From positions 186,001 to 250,000 of the forward strand of contig NZ_JAAGLT010000008.1 in assembly GCF_010548275.1 (NCBI RefSeq): DNA of 64,000 nt, read 5' to 3'. This DNA is from Streptomyces sp. SID12488. Lineage in GTDB: Bacteria > Actinomycetota > Actinomycetes > Streptomycetales > Streptomycetaceae. Positions 8,695 through 16,747 of this stretch are shown piece after piece. The notes under the pieces are model-generated. The model was not told the DNA's origin, did no database searches, and was given only the letters and a program-made list of their open reading frames with translations. Position numbers and translations under genes: made by a program. How positions within the stretch are numbered: position 1 is the stretch's first letter; each line of letters starts with the position of its first letter.

Positions 8695-9078
8695 TCAGCG
8701 CGGCAGCAGCCGCATGGTCGTCGAGCCCGCGGTGGAGCTCGTGATGCGCTGGATGGTGTTGGCGGAGTAACGGCCGTACTTGGTCCGGTAGGCGGCGTCG
8801 ACCGCGTCGTTGATCTCGCCGTCGACGTCCTCGAACGCCACGTCCTTCTCTACCCCGCCCGCCTCGACACGGCCCTCGTGGCGGGCTCGGGTGCCACGGA
8901 ACCAGGCGGAGGTGGGGCCGTTCACGGAGCGGACGTAGATGTCGTCGTCCACGCGCACGACCCAGACGGTGCGCGGGCCGCCCAGCTCGCCGTCCTGGCG
9001 CCGGGAGGCGACGTCCAGTTCCTCGGCCGATCCGACCCGGTCGAGTTCGTCGTCGGTCCAGGGAACAGTGGTGGCCAT
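8695..9078 (-). CDS. DUF2255 family protein
   Basis: 127-residue soluble protein of unknown function, assigned to DUF2255 from its pattern: WTDDELDRVGSAEELDVASR, a central VWVVRVDDDIYVRSVNGP, SAWFRGTRARHEGRV, and DEINDAVDAAYRTKYGRY near the C-terminus. The start at 9078 is chosen because GAGGAGAT lies just upstream. Longer upstream reading would add a low-complexity Arg/Pro/His stretch. Family members resemble F420/FMN-binding split-barrel proteins and often stand alone near redox genes. No specific role can be assigned. Confidence 0.8.
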   Translation of the reverse strand: MATTVPWTDDELDRVGSAEELDVASRRQDGELGGPRTVWVVRVDDDIYVRSVNGPTSAWFRGTRARHEGRVEAGGVEKDVAFEDVDGEINDAVDAAYRTKYGRYSANTIQRITSSTAGSTTMRLLPR

Positions 9079-9344
9079 CCGCTCATCTCCTCGGTTCTCG
9101 TGCGGCTGTTTCCGCGGGGCGTGCGGAGTCCTGTGGGTGTGAGCAGGTCTTCGACGAGCATCGGGCCCGGTCACTGTTCCCGCATCACGGGCAGACATGC
9201 CATGCCGGAAGGCGGCGTTCCAGGGTGTGACACGGCCCCCCAGCCGCTGCCGCCGCGCCCTCGCCGCCCTCGGCCCTATCTCTGCGCGGAGGCTCCTCGT
9301 ACGGGGTGGTCTCAGGTGGACGTGGCCATGGCCGTGACCGTGGG

Positions 9345-9855
9345 TCAGGCCAGCGTCGAGGTGTCGATCACGAAGCGGTAGCGCACGTCGGAGGCGAGGA
9401 CACGCTCGTACGCCTCGCTGATCCTGTCGGCCGGGATGACCTCGATCTCGGAGCCGATGCCGTGCTTGGCGCTGACCGTGTTGACGATCAGGTCGAAGGT
9501 TCCGGCCAGCTCCTCGAAGGTGGTCGGGTCGCTGGTGGCGGAGTAGTGGTCGGCGCCCAGGCGCAGGCCGTCGTCCATCTTCTTCAGCGACTGCGACAGG
9601 ACGGTGACCTCAGCGCCCATCGCGTGGGCGAGCTTGACGGCCATGTGCCCCAGGCCGCCGAGACCGATGACGGCGACCTTCTTGCCGGGTCCCGCGCCCC
9701 AGCGGCGCAGCGGGGAGTAGGTGGTGATGCCCGCGCACAGCAGCGGTGCCGCCTCGTCGAGGTCGATGCCCTCGGGGATGCGGACGACGAAGTCCTCGGT
9801 CACGACGACGTGGGTGGAGTAGCCGCCCTGGGTGAGGGTGCCGGTCGTTTCCGGA
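9345..9855 (-). pseudogene. Zinc-type alcohol dehydrogenase, C-terminal half with internal deletion
   Basis: Reads GGYSTHVVVTEDFVVRIPEG, LDEAAPLLCAGITTYSPLRR, the nucleotide-binding IGLGGLGHMAVKLAHAMGAE and VLSQSLKKMDDGLRLGADHY. This is a clear AdhC-like Rossmann half. The next segment goes from FDLIVNTVSAK directly to HGIGSEIEVIPADRISEAYE, skipping roughly 60 residues that normally carry the NVGAP and SLIG motifs. The upstream half with the zinc sites is absent, and the reading frame before about 9855 is unrelated. The C-terminal end (RYRFVIDTSTL) is preserved. The enzyme is non-functional as it stands. Confidence 0.75.
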
Positions 9856-10059
9856 CGTCTCCCAAAAGTCCTGCGGGCCGAGTGCTTCGGATCACGGGCT
9901 CCCAGCCGAACTGCTTGATCGCCACCCGCAGTTGAGGACGGCCCAGCCGACCGAGAGGTGGAGGGCAGGGTCGGGGGTTCGGCGTAGTCGCGGGTGGTGC
10001 GGGTTGCCATGGCCGCGATCCGTATGGGACCGCTGACCTCGGTGAGCACGCTCACCGAT

Positions 10060-11091
10060 CTATTCGTCAAGTCCGATCGCTCCGATCGCTCCGGCTGCGA
10101 TGGCTTCGGGGTGGCCCTCGATGTACGCCCGGACGATCGACTCGAAGTTGGCGTCGGGCTGGAGGCCGAGTGCCGTGGCGCGCGCGTTGTCGAAGGCGGC
10201 CGGCCACGAGCCGACGATGGCCTCGATGGTGGGGTCGGGCGTGACCGTCACCAGGTCGGCGACGGCATCGCCCGCCACCCGGCGCAGCGTGTCCAGCATT
10301 TCGGCGACCGTGACCGTGAGCGCCGGAAGAATGACCGGAAGGCCGCCTTCGAGCCCGCCCGGGCCGCGTTCGGCCTCGGTGATGCGGAGGATGCCCTCGA
10401 CGGTACGCTGCGGCGAGGCGAGGGCGACCCGCAGGTCGGGGCTGACCGGGCAGGTGGCCGGGAGGCCCGCGAGCGGCTCGCGGATGATGCCGGACAGGAA
10501 GCCGGAGGCGGCGGCGTTCGGCGCGCCCGCCCGCACCGAGACGGTCACCAGGCGTGCCACGCGTCCGTCGATGAAGCCCCGGCGGGTGTACTCGGCGATC
10601 AACTGCTCGCAGACGCGCTTCTGCGTTCCGTAGCTGGACTGCGGTGTGGGCAGCGTCGACTCGCTGACCACGGGCGGCAACGGCAGCGCGGGGTCCGAGC
10701 CGTAGACCGCGATGCCGCTGGAGAACACCACCCGGGGCATCGGCCCGCCGGTGGTCGTCTGCGTGCGAGCGGCATCGAGCAGCGCGCGGGTGGTGTCCAG
10801 GTTGGCGCTCATGCCGAGGTCGAAGTCGGCTTCGCACTCGGCGGAGACCGCCGAAGCCAGGTGGATCAGGACATCCACCGGCTGCTCGAAGATCTTGTCG
10901 AGGCGCCTGATCAGGTCACCTCGGACGACTTCCACCAGCGGGTCGGCGACCAACGGCGACCCAGTGGGAACGACTCGGTCCGCGAGCACCAGACGGTCGA
11001 TGGGCGCACCGCCCAGGGTCCGCCGCCGTAGCAGGACATCGGCGACCTGCTGTCCCAGGAAGCCGAAGCCGCCGGTGATGACGATCCTCAT
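10060..11091 (-). CDS. denD: NAD-dependent sugar-acid dehydrogenase, DenD-like SDR
   Basis: 343-residue extended short-chain dehydrogenase. Family features: GGFGFLGQ (residues 7-14) for NAD binding, the Asp of VLADR at the end of beta-2, HLASAVSAECEADFDLG, SSGIAVYG, and the catalytic Tyr154/Lys158 in SYGTQK. RLVTVSVRAGAPNAAASGF and the AGLP segment are typical of D-erythronate dehydrogenase (DenD), which oxidises D-erythronate to 2-oxotetronate in four-carbon acid-sugar catabolism. The start has a GGAGAA ribosome binding site. The partner genes (DenK-type kinase, DenC) are not visible, so it is either solitary or stranded by the rearrangements nearby. The subfamily call is from motif recall. 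Confidence 0.8.
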   Translation of the reverse strand: MRIVITGGFGFLGQQVADVLLRRRTLGGAPIDRLVLADRVVPTGSPLVADPLVEVVRGDLIRRLDKIFEQPVDVLIHLASAVSAECEADFDLGMSANLDTTRALLDAARTQTTTGGPMPRVVFSSGIAVYGSDPALPLPPVVSESTLPTPQSSYGTQKRVCEQLIAEYTRRGFIDGRVARLVTVSVRAGAPNAAASGFLSGIIREPLAGLPATCPVSPDLRVALASPQRTVEGILRITEAERGPGGLEGGLPVILPALTVTVAEMLDTLRRVAGDAVADLVTVTPDPTIEAIVGSWPAAFDNARATALGLQPDANFESIVRAYIEGHPEAIAAGAIGAIGLDE

Positions 11092-11589
11092 ACGCGTTCT
11101 CCTCGGTGGTCAAGTTCCTTCAGGGGAAGGTGAGTTGGAGTAGGAGAAGGTGCTGGGTGAGTAGGCTGCGGATGGCTGTGGTCGTGTTGGACACACTGTG
11201 TCAGAGGTGCTCGACGCCTTTGCGGTGAGCGTTCGGAATGCTGCCTTCGAACCGGCCGGACGGCGGCGAGCTCGCCACGACGGATTTTCCAGAAGCCGTC
11301 GATGTGGTGCGCCAAGTCCTTGCGGACCTCGCCGACGACACCATGGACCCGGCCGCGCAGCCGCACGATCGGCTCATGTGGCAGGAGTGTGCGGCTTCGA
11401 CTCGAACACACGCGGTTGCTGCGGGCAATGCCCCACCGGCACCTTTCGTGCGTGTCCGGGGCGAGGATTCGTGGATTCCCACGTGGCGGAGTGTCTGCGC
11501 CTCGGCTTCGGGGGCATACGGCGGTGGATCGGGTGCGAATGCCACCCGGCCGATGTCCGCCGCGAGCCGCCGCCCCCGTGGGAGCCCTG
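11092..11589. other. Gap between divergent dehydrogenase and PAP2-kinase operon
   Basis: About 500 bases. I see no gene with recognisable content on either strand. A 13-bp palindrome GACACACTGTGTC lies at 11190-11202, about 100 bases upstream of the DenD-like start, and could be an operator for that gene. The remainder is G+C-rich and featureless apart from open frames typical of such composition. Confidence 0.5.
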
Positions 11590-13350
11590 ATGCCGACCGC
11601 CGTACCGGAAAGAGCCGCAGGAGCGGCTGGAGAAGGACCCGACGCGGTCCGGCCGGGCCACTCGTTCGTCCTGCCGCGCGGGACCGGCAGGACCGCCGCG
11701 CGCATCGGTGCGCTGACCGTCTGCCAGGCCGCCCTGATGGTGGGCTTCGGGCTCCTGATCACGGGGCCCGCCCGGAACGTGTGGCCGCTGACGGTCGAGG
11801 ACAACGTCAACGAGGGATTCGAGCGGATCCGTACGGGCTCGCTCACCACCGTGTCGTACCTCGGCTCCGAGGCGGGCAACACCCTCACGGTGATCGCCAT
11901 CACCCTGCTGAGCTGCGTGGCTCTGCTGCTCGTGCCCCGGCTGCCGATGTGGCGGCAGGCGGTCTTCCTCGCCGTCGCGGTCTCGCTCCAGGCGCTGGTG
12001 TTCCTGACAGTCACCGAGTCGGTGGACCGTACCCGCCCGGACGTGTACCGCCTCGACGCGTCCCCGCCCACGTCCAGTTACACCTCCGGCCACACCGGCG
12101 CGGCCACCGCGCTCTATGCCGGGCTCGCGGTGCTCGTGCTGTCCCGGGTCCGCAGGCCGTGGCGGTGGCCGCTGGCCGGGCTGCTGTTCCTCGTGCCGCT
12201 GGCCGTCGGCGTCGCCCGCCTCTACCGGGGCATGCACCACCCCACGGACGTGATCGGCGGAATGGCCAACGGCACCCTGTCCCTGCTGATCGTCGGCCGT
12301 GCCCTCTTCACCGACGGGTCCGTGGCCGCCGTCCCCTCGCCGAGGACCGGGCCCGACGACGCCACCGCCGGGGCCGAGCAGCGCAAGCCCGGCAGTACCG
12401 CCGTGATCTTCAACCCCACGGTGACCGGCGAAGCGGCTCGCGAGAAACTGCGGCGGATCCTCGAACAACACGGCCACCGCGCACCGGCGTTCATCGAGAC
12501 CACCGCCGACGACCCGGGCACCGGCCAGGCGGCGGGCGCGGTCCGTGACGGAGCGACACTGGTCGTGGTCTGCGGCGGCGACGGAACCGTCAGGGCCGCC
12601 GCGGACGCCCTGGCGGGCAGTGGAGTACCGCTCGTCGTGGTGCCCTGCGGCACCGGCAACCTGCTGGCCCGTAACCTCGGCCTCCCGCTCAACCCCTCCG
12701 ACGCCCTTGACGCCGCACTGTCCGGGACCCCTCAGCGCCTCGACCTCGGCCACATCGAGGGCGACGGCCTCGCTCCCACCCACTTCACCGCGATGTCCGG
12801 GGCCGGGCTCGACGCCGCGATGCTGGAACACACCGACGACCGCGCCAAGTCCGCCGTCGGCTGGCCCGCCTATGTACTCGCCGGCGTCGCCACCCTGCGC
12901 ACGCCCCGGATGCGGCTGACGGTCCGGCTCGACGACGCGCCCGTCCTGCACCGCACGGCCCGCATGGTGCTCCTCGCCAACGTCGGCACCGTACAAGGCG
13001 GTCTTACGCTCCTCCCGGCGGCCCGGCCCGACGACGGACTGCTCGACCTGCTGATCCTCGACCCGCGCGGCCCCGGCGGCTGGATGCGCGCCCTGGGCAT
13101 CCTGATGCGCGGCCGCAGGCGGCAATCGCGGCCCACGACCGTGGACACGCTCGTACCCGAGGACACCGGCACCGGCACCGGCACGAAGGGCGTACCGGTC
13201 GAGTTCCTCACCTTCCGGCGGGCCGAACTCACCTTCGCCGCACCGCAGTCGCGTGAACTCGACGGTGACCCGGTGTCCCACGGCCGACGTCTCACCGCCG
13301 AGGTCAGGCCCGGCGCGCTGACCGTCCTGCTGCCGACCCGGGAGAAGTGA
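11590..13350 (+). CDS. PAP2 phosphatase fused to diacylglycerol-kinase-type lipid kinase
   Basis: 586-residue membrane protein joining two lipid enzymes. Residues about 35-240 form a PAP2 phosphatase: several membrane segments and the three-part phosphatase signature, in the forms ESVDRTRP, TSGH (12088 region) and RLYRGMHHPTD. After a short linker, residues about 270-580 are a DAGK/YegS-type catalytic domain with STAVIFNPTVTG, the ATP-site CGGDGT near residue 327 and PCGTGNLLARNLGLP. The fusion couples removal of a phosphate from a lipid phosphate or pyrophosphate with phosphorylation of a lipid alcohol. The GGGAG before the ATG at 11590 fixes the start. It is the first gene of a three-gene run with zero spacing. 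Confidence 0.88.
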   Translation: MPTAVPERAAGAAGEGPDAVRPGHSFVLPRGTGRTAARIGALTVCQAALMVGFGLLITGPARNVWPLTVEDNVNEGFERIRTGSLTTVSYLGSEAGNTLTVIAITLLSCVALLLVPRLPMWRQAVFLAVAVSLQALVFLTVTESVDRTRPDVYRLDASPPTSSYTSGHTGAATALYAGLAVLVLSRVRRPWRWPLAGLLFLVPLAVGVARLYRGMHHPTDVIGGMANGTLSLLIVGRALFTDGSVAAVPSPRTGPDDATAGAEQRKPGSTAVIFNPTVTGEAAREKLRRILEQHGHRAPAFIETTADDPGTGQAAGAVRDGATLVVVCGGDGTVRAAADALAGSGVPLVVVPCGTGNLLARNLGLPLNPSDALDAALSGTPQRLDLGHIEGDGLAPTHFTAMSGAGLDAAMLEHTDDRAKSAVGWPAYVLAGVATLRTPRMRLTVRLDDAPVLHRTARMVLLANVGTVQGGLTLLPAARPDDGLLDLLILDPRGPGGWMRALGILMRGRRRQSRPTTVDTLVPEDTGTGTGTKGVPVEFLTFRRAELTFAAPQSRELDGDPVSHGRRLTAEVRPGALTVLLPTREK

Positions 13351-14304
13351 ATGGGCACCGCCACCAAGGTCCCCCAGACCCGCGACATGACCGGCGACGA
13401 ACTCTCGGCCGACGAGGCGCTGACGTCGCTGCGCCGCTACGGCCGCTGGCCGCTGCTGCGCGACTCCTTCGTCCGGTTCCGCTACGCCGACGGCTTCAGC
13501 CACTCCCGCGCGCTGGCCCTGCAGACGGTGCTGTCGGTGATCCCGCTGGCCATCGCCTTCGTCGGGCTCTCCACCGCGCTGCACACGGAGAACATCGGCA
13601 GACTCGCCGAACTGACCATCCACCGGCTCGCGCAGGGGCCCAGCGCCGACGTCGTCGACGACGCACTGGACCGCAGCCGCGACAGTGCGGGAGACGGCGC
13701 CCAGATCGCCCTCTGGTTCGGCCTGCTCTTCTCACTGGTCAACGTCACCACCGCGATGTGCCAGATCGAACGCGGTGCCAACCGGATCTACGGCAACGAA
13801 CGGGACCGCCCCTTCCACAAGAAGTACCTGCGCGGGCTGGTGATGGCCCTCAGCGCAGGAATCCCGCTCGGCCTCGGCTTCATCATGATGGTGGCCGGTG
13901 GCGACCTGGCCGCCGCGGCGGTGACGGTGTACCACCTGGACGGGGACGCCAAAACCGTCTGCGACATCCTGCGCTGGCCCTTCGGCCTGCTGCTCGCTCT
14001 CCTCTCGGCCAGTGCGATCTTCCGCCGTTCCCCCCGGCGTCGGCAGCCCGGCTACACCTGGCTGGCCTTCGGGGCCGCCGTGTATCTCGTGCTGTGGACG
14101 GCCCTGACCTGGCTGCTGAGCCTGTACCTGGGCATCAGCGGGTCCTTCGACACGATCTACGGCCCGCTCAGCGCCTTCATGTCGCTGCTGATCTGGGCCT
14201 ACCTGACCTCCATCGCCCTCTTTCTGGGGCTGTCCTTCGCCGCGCAGTTGGAGGCTGCGCGGGCGCTGCGGCCCGGTCCGATCACAGCCGACCCGGGAGT
14301 CTGA
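13351..14304 (+). CDS. YihY/BrkB-family inner membrane protein
   Basis: 317 residues, with about six predicted membrane segments, of the YihY (formerly RNase BN/BrkB) family. Recognisable pieces are SLRRYGRWPLLRDSFVRFRY, the first helix ALQTVLSVIPLAIAFVGL, INVTTAMCQIERGANRIYG-like text near residue 135, and a late FMSLLIWAYLTSIALFLGLS. The biochemical role of the family is not established; it is not a ribonuclease. The ATG follows the stop of the PAP2-kinase gene with no gap, and the next gene follows in the same way, so the three products are probably made together. A role in envelope lipid handling is inferred only from the two flanking lipid phosphatases. Confidence 0.87.
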   Translation: MGTATKVPQTRDMTGDELSADEALTSLRRYGRWPLLRDSFVRFRYADGFSHSRALALQTVLSVIPLAIAFVGLSTALHTENIGRLAELTIHRLAQGPSADVVDDALDRSRDSAGDGAQIALWFGLLFSLVNVTTAMCQIERGANRIYGNERDRPFHKKYLRGLVMALSAGIPLGLGFIMMVAGGDLAAAAVTVYHLDGDAKTVCDILRWPFGLLLALLSASAIFRRSPRRRQPGYTWLAFGAAVYLVLWTALTWLLSLYLGISGSFDTIYGPLSAFMSLLIWAYLTSIALFLGLSFAAQLEAARALRPGPITADPGV

Positions 14305-15117
14305 ATGGTGGTCCGCGCCACGGCCCAGCGCCTTCGTGACCGTCGCCGCCGGGCGGCCGACCGGAAATTCGGTATCCACCTGCTCGGTGCGGCCGCTGTC
14401 GCCGCCGTTGCCGCCGTCCCCTTCGGCCTGCTGCTCGTCCTGGTCGAGGGCCACTGGCAGCCGCTGCGCCGTCTCGACGCGGGCGCGGCACGGAAGTTGA
14501 ACGAGACCGCCCTCGAACACCCGGCGTGGACGGACACCCTGCGCTTCCTGTCCAACTGGGTGTGGGACCCGTTCACCCTGCGGACGGTCGTCGCGCTGCT
14601 GACTGTGTGGCTGCTGTATCGACGGGCCTGGCGACTCGCGGCCTGGTCCGCCGTGACGGCTGTGACCGGCGGAGTCGTCGGACTGCTGGTCAAAACAGTG
14701 GTCGAGCGGGCCAGACCGTCCCTGGTGGACCCGGTAGCGCACGCACCGGGCTTCTCCTTCCCCTCCGGCCACGCGATGACCGCGACCACCTCGTTCGCCA
14801 TCCTGCTGCTGGTCCTGCTGCCGATGGTGCCGCGCGCTCTGCGGACGCTGTGCTGGTGCGTCGCGGTCGTGTCCGTGCTCGGCGTCGGCTTCACCCGGAT
14901 CGCGCTCGGCGTGCACTGGTTCAGCGATGTCGTGGGCGGCTGGCTCCTGGGCCTCGCCGTCGTCGCCCTCACCGCCTGGGCCTTCGAGGCCTGGCGCAGC
15001 GACGCGGGCCGCGGACACGCCGAGTTGCGGGAGGGACTGGAGCCCGAACTCACCGGCGCCCACCCCGAACCCGGCCCCTCCGGCCGGGAACATCGCGCCG
15101 GATCCGTACGCGACTGA
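14305..15117 (+). CDS. PAP2-family membrane phosphatase
   Basis: 270-residue integral membrane phosphatase of the PAP2 superfamily. It has an N-terminal membrane helix (HLLGAAAVAAVAAVPFGLLL) followed by four to five more. The phosphatase motifs are KTVVERARP, FPSGHAM and RIALGVHWFSD, whose His residues form the phosphohistidine catalytic pair. Likely substrates are phosphatidic acid, lysophosphatidate or isoprenyl pyrophosphates on the outer membrane face. It begins right after the stop of the YihY gene. The operon therefore carries two separate PAP2 domains plus a lipid kinase, which is unusual and suggests a small lipid-remodelling unit. Confidence 0.9.
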   Translation: MVVRATAQRLRDRRRRAADRKFGIHLLGAAAVAAVAAVPFGLLLVLVEGHWQPLRRLDAGAARKLNETALEHPAWTDTLRFLSNWVWDPFTLRTVVALLTVWLLYRRAWRLAAWSAVTAVTGGVVGLLVKTVVERARPSLVDPVAHAPGFSFPSGHAMTATTSFAILLLVLLPMVPRALRTLCWCVAVVSVLGVGFTRIALGVHWFSDVVGGWLLGLAVVALTAWAFEAWRSDAGRGHAELREGLEPELTGAHPEPGPSGREHRAGSVRD

Positions 15118-15258
15118 CGGCCGAGTCCGAGAGAGCCTGGAACCAGGCTGATCAGATCTGCCCCTGATCCTCAGGCAGTCCGTCGCTCAGCATGCCCGAT
15201 GGGCGGACTCCACGAGATCCTCGCCGGAGCCGAGCCGTGCGACGCTCACAGGCGAGGT

Positions 15259-15834
15259 CTAGCTTGTCCAGCTGTGGGCCACGTCGACCACCACCCGGTC
15301 GTCCAACTGGAGTACGCGGAACGGCAGTCGGGCGCGCACGCCGACAGCGACCTGCGTCTGGCCCTCGAAGGTGCCGCCGAACCGGGTGTCCCGGAAGGTG
15401 CTGTACCCGCTGATGTTCACGCCGGGCAGGGGCTTGCCCACCACGCCCGGGTAGGTCGGTACGCCGGCCTCCAGGTCGAAGCTCCACGCGCCGACACGGA
15501 TCTCGAGGATCGCCCCGCCGGCGACCGGAATGTACTTGCCCGAGGGGTCCGCGTAGAACCGGTCCACGTACTGGACGTGGTAGTCGAGCTGGCCCCCGCC
15601 GGGCACGTCGAACACGACGCGGTCGTAGCACTCGTGCTGTCCGGTCCTGATGTCCTCCAGATGCTCGGCCCCCACGGCGGCACCACCCTTGGCGCCGCTG
15701 CCCCAGCCCGTCGGGCAGACCACCGCCGCACGTGAGCCCTCCGCCGGGGCCGCGCCCGCGGTGCTCGCCGCCGTCCCCAGCGTGGCGCCCGCGACCACGA
15801 GCACCGCCACTGCCGCTCTGATACCTCGCATCAT
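15259..15834 (-). CDS. Secreted AMIN-like domain protein
   Basis: 191 residues with a Sec signal: MMRGIRAAVAVLVVAGATLG, a small-residue region and probable cleavage at AGA-AP near residue 29. The mature part resembles the actinobacterial AMIN-like secreted proteins. It has GWGSGAKGG, DIRTGQHECYDRVVFDVPG, then GKYIPVAGGAILEIRVGAW and a C-terminal ARLPFRVLQLDDRVVVDVAHSW, a small beta-rich domain. The function is unknown; related domains bind cell-wall components. It may start at the second Met (15831), which gives better spacing to the GGGGG upstream. It is monocistronic and convergent to the PAP2 operon. Confidence 0.78.
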   Translation of the reverse strand: MMRGIRAAVAVLVVAGATLGTAASTAGAAPAEGSRAAVVCPTGWGSGAKGGAAVGAEHLEDIRTGQHECYDRVVFDVPGGGQLDYHVQYVDRFYADPSGKYIPVAGGAILEIRVGAWSFDLEAGVPTYPGVVGKPLPGVNISGYSTFRDTRFGGTFEGQTQVAVGVRARLPFRVLQLDDRVVVDVAHSWTS

Positions 15835-15979
15835 GTCCCCCTAGGTCACGATTGGTCGTGTAACTCCGATTGCCAGGTAAGACGGCCCGCGGCACCGGAA
15901 GGTTGTACGCCAGACGGGGCAAAAGGTGAATCTTGCCGTCCGTGAGATTCCTTCAAGGACGCGGGTCTCGGCGCACTGA

Positions 15980-16645
15980 CTAGATCACCCTCGCGGCCTG
16001 TGGCCACCTTCGTACGTGGTAGGGCATCCACCACAGGAACTCTCCCAGCCTGGCGGCCAGTTCCTCCTGGAGGAAGTCGTCCACGATCGCGGTGGGTACG
16101 GCGTCGACCGGGGCGCCGTCGGCGAGCAGCTCGATCGCCGCCCGGTATTCGGGCTCGTCGATGGTGAACCGGCGCAGTTCGCCGCGGCGCCGGTCGCGGA
16201 CCTGGATGAATCCGGGCCCCTGCCGGTAGATGCACTTGCAGATGTAGTAACCGTCGCGCCAACGCCGTAGCGTCCCGTCCGGATCCGGCACCCCCAGGAC
16301 CGCGGTCGGGGGGTGCAGATGACTCAGCGGGATCCAGGCGTCTGGACCGGCTGCGGGACGCACCTGCCAGTCGACCGCGATCGCCAGGCTCGTGAGGTCT
16401 CCGACGAAGCTCAGCGCGCGTACCGCCCAGGCGGCGTCCGTCTCGTCGGTCAGGTCCACGGGACGGGGCAGGACGACCCTGCGGGCCCCGGCATCGAAGA
16501 GCCGTCGAGCCGCGTCACCGCCACTGCCGTCGACATCCTGGGAGCCCAGGCGCATGCCCGCGAGCTCGTTCGCGGCTTCGTCGTGGTCACGCCAGGCTGT
16601 CACTGTGAACGCGCAGGACAGGGTGGGAGCGGGTACCGCGGTCAT
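15980..16645 (-). CDS. DUF5825-type protein of radical-SAM RiPP cluster
   Basis: 221-residue soluble protein. From memory its pattern (TVTAWRDHDEAANELAGMRL, ARRLFDAGARRVVLPRPVDL, WQVRPAAGPDAWIPLSHLHP, DGYYICKCIYRQGPGFIQVR, EFLWWMPYHVRRWP) fits DUF5825. This family is found almost only beside B12-type radical SAM RiPP maturases in Streptomyces. The CKC in the middle and the WW/WP aromatic end are conserved features I recall; no catalytic motif is obvious. It begins 102 bases after the maturase stop with a GAAGGAGAG ribosome binding site, last in the minus-strand run. A role as partner or accessory in precursor modification is inferred from that constant company. Confidence 0.75.
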   Translation of the reverse strand: MTAVPAPTLSCAFTVTAWRDHDEAANELAGMRLGSQDVDGSGGDAARRLFDAGARRVVLPRPVDLTDETDAAWAVRALSFVGDLTSLAIAVDWQVRPAAGPDAWIPLSHLHPPTAVLGVPDPDGTLRRWRDGYYICKCIYRQGPGFIQVRDRRRGELRRFTIDEPEYRAAIELLADGAPVDAVPTAIVDDFLQEELAARLGEFLWWMPYHVRRWPQAARVI

Positions 16646-16747
16646 CGTCGTCTCTCTCCTTCTACGGCTCGAACGACCAGCTGCGCTGGAGGTGGACCCT
16701 GAATTGCGGCGCGGACCGGCTCCGCGCCCACGCGGGACGCGCGCGGC

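Noticed and set aside
11374..13623. 749-codon minus-strand open frame
   Set aside because: Antisense to the PAP2-kinase and YihY genes, low-complexity and without domains; a G+C-driven shadow.
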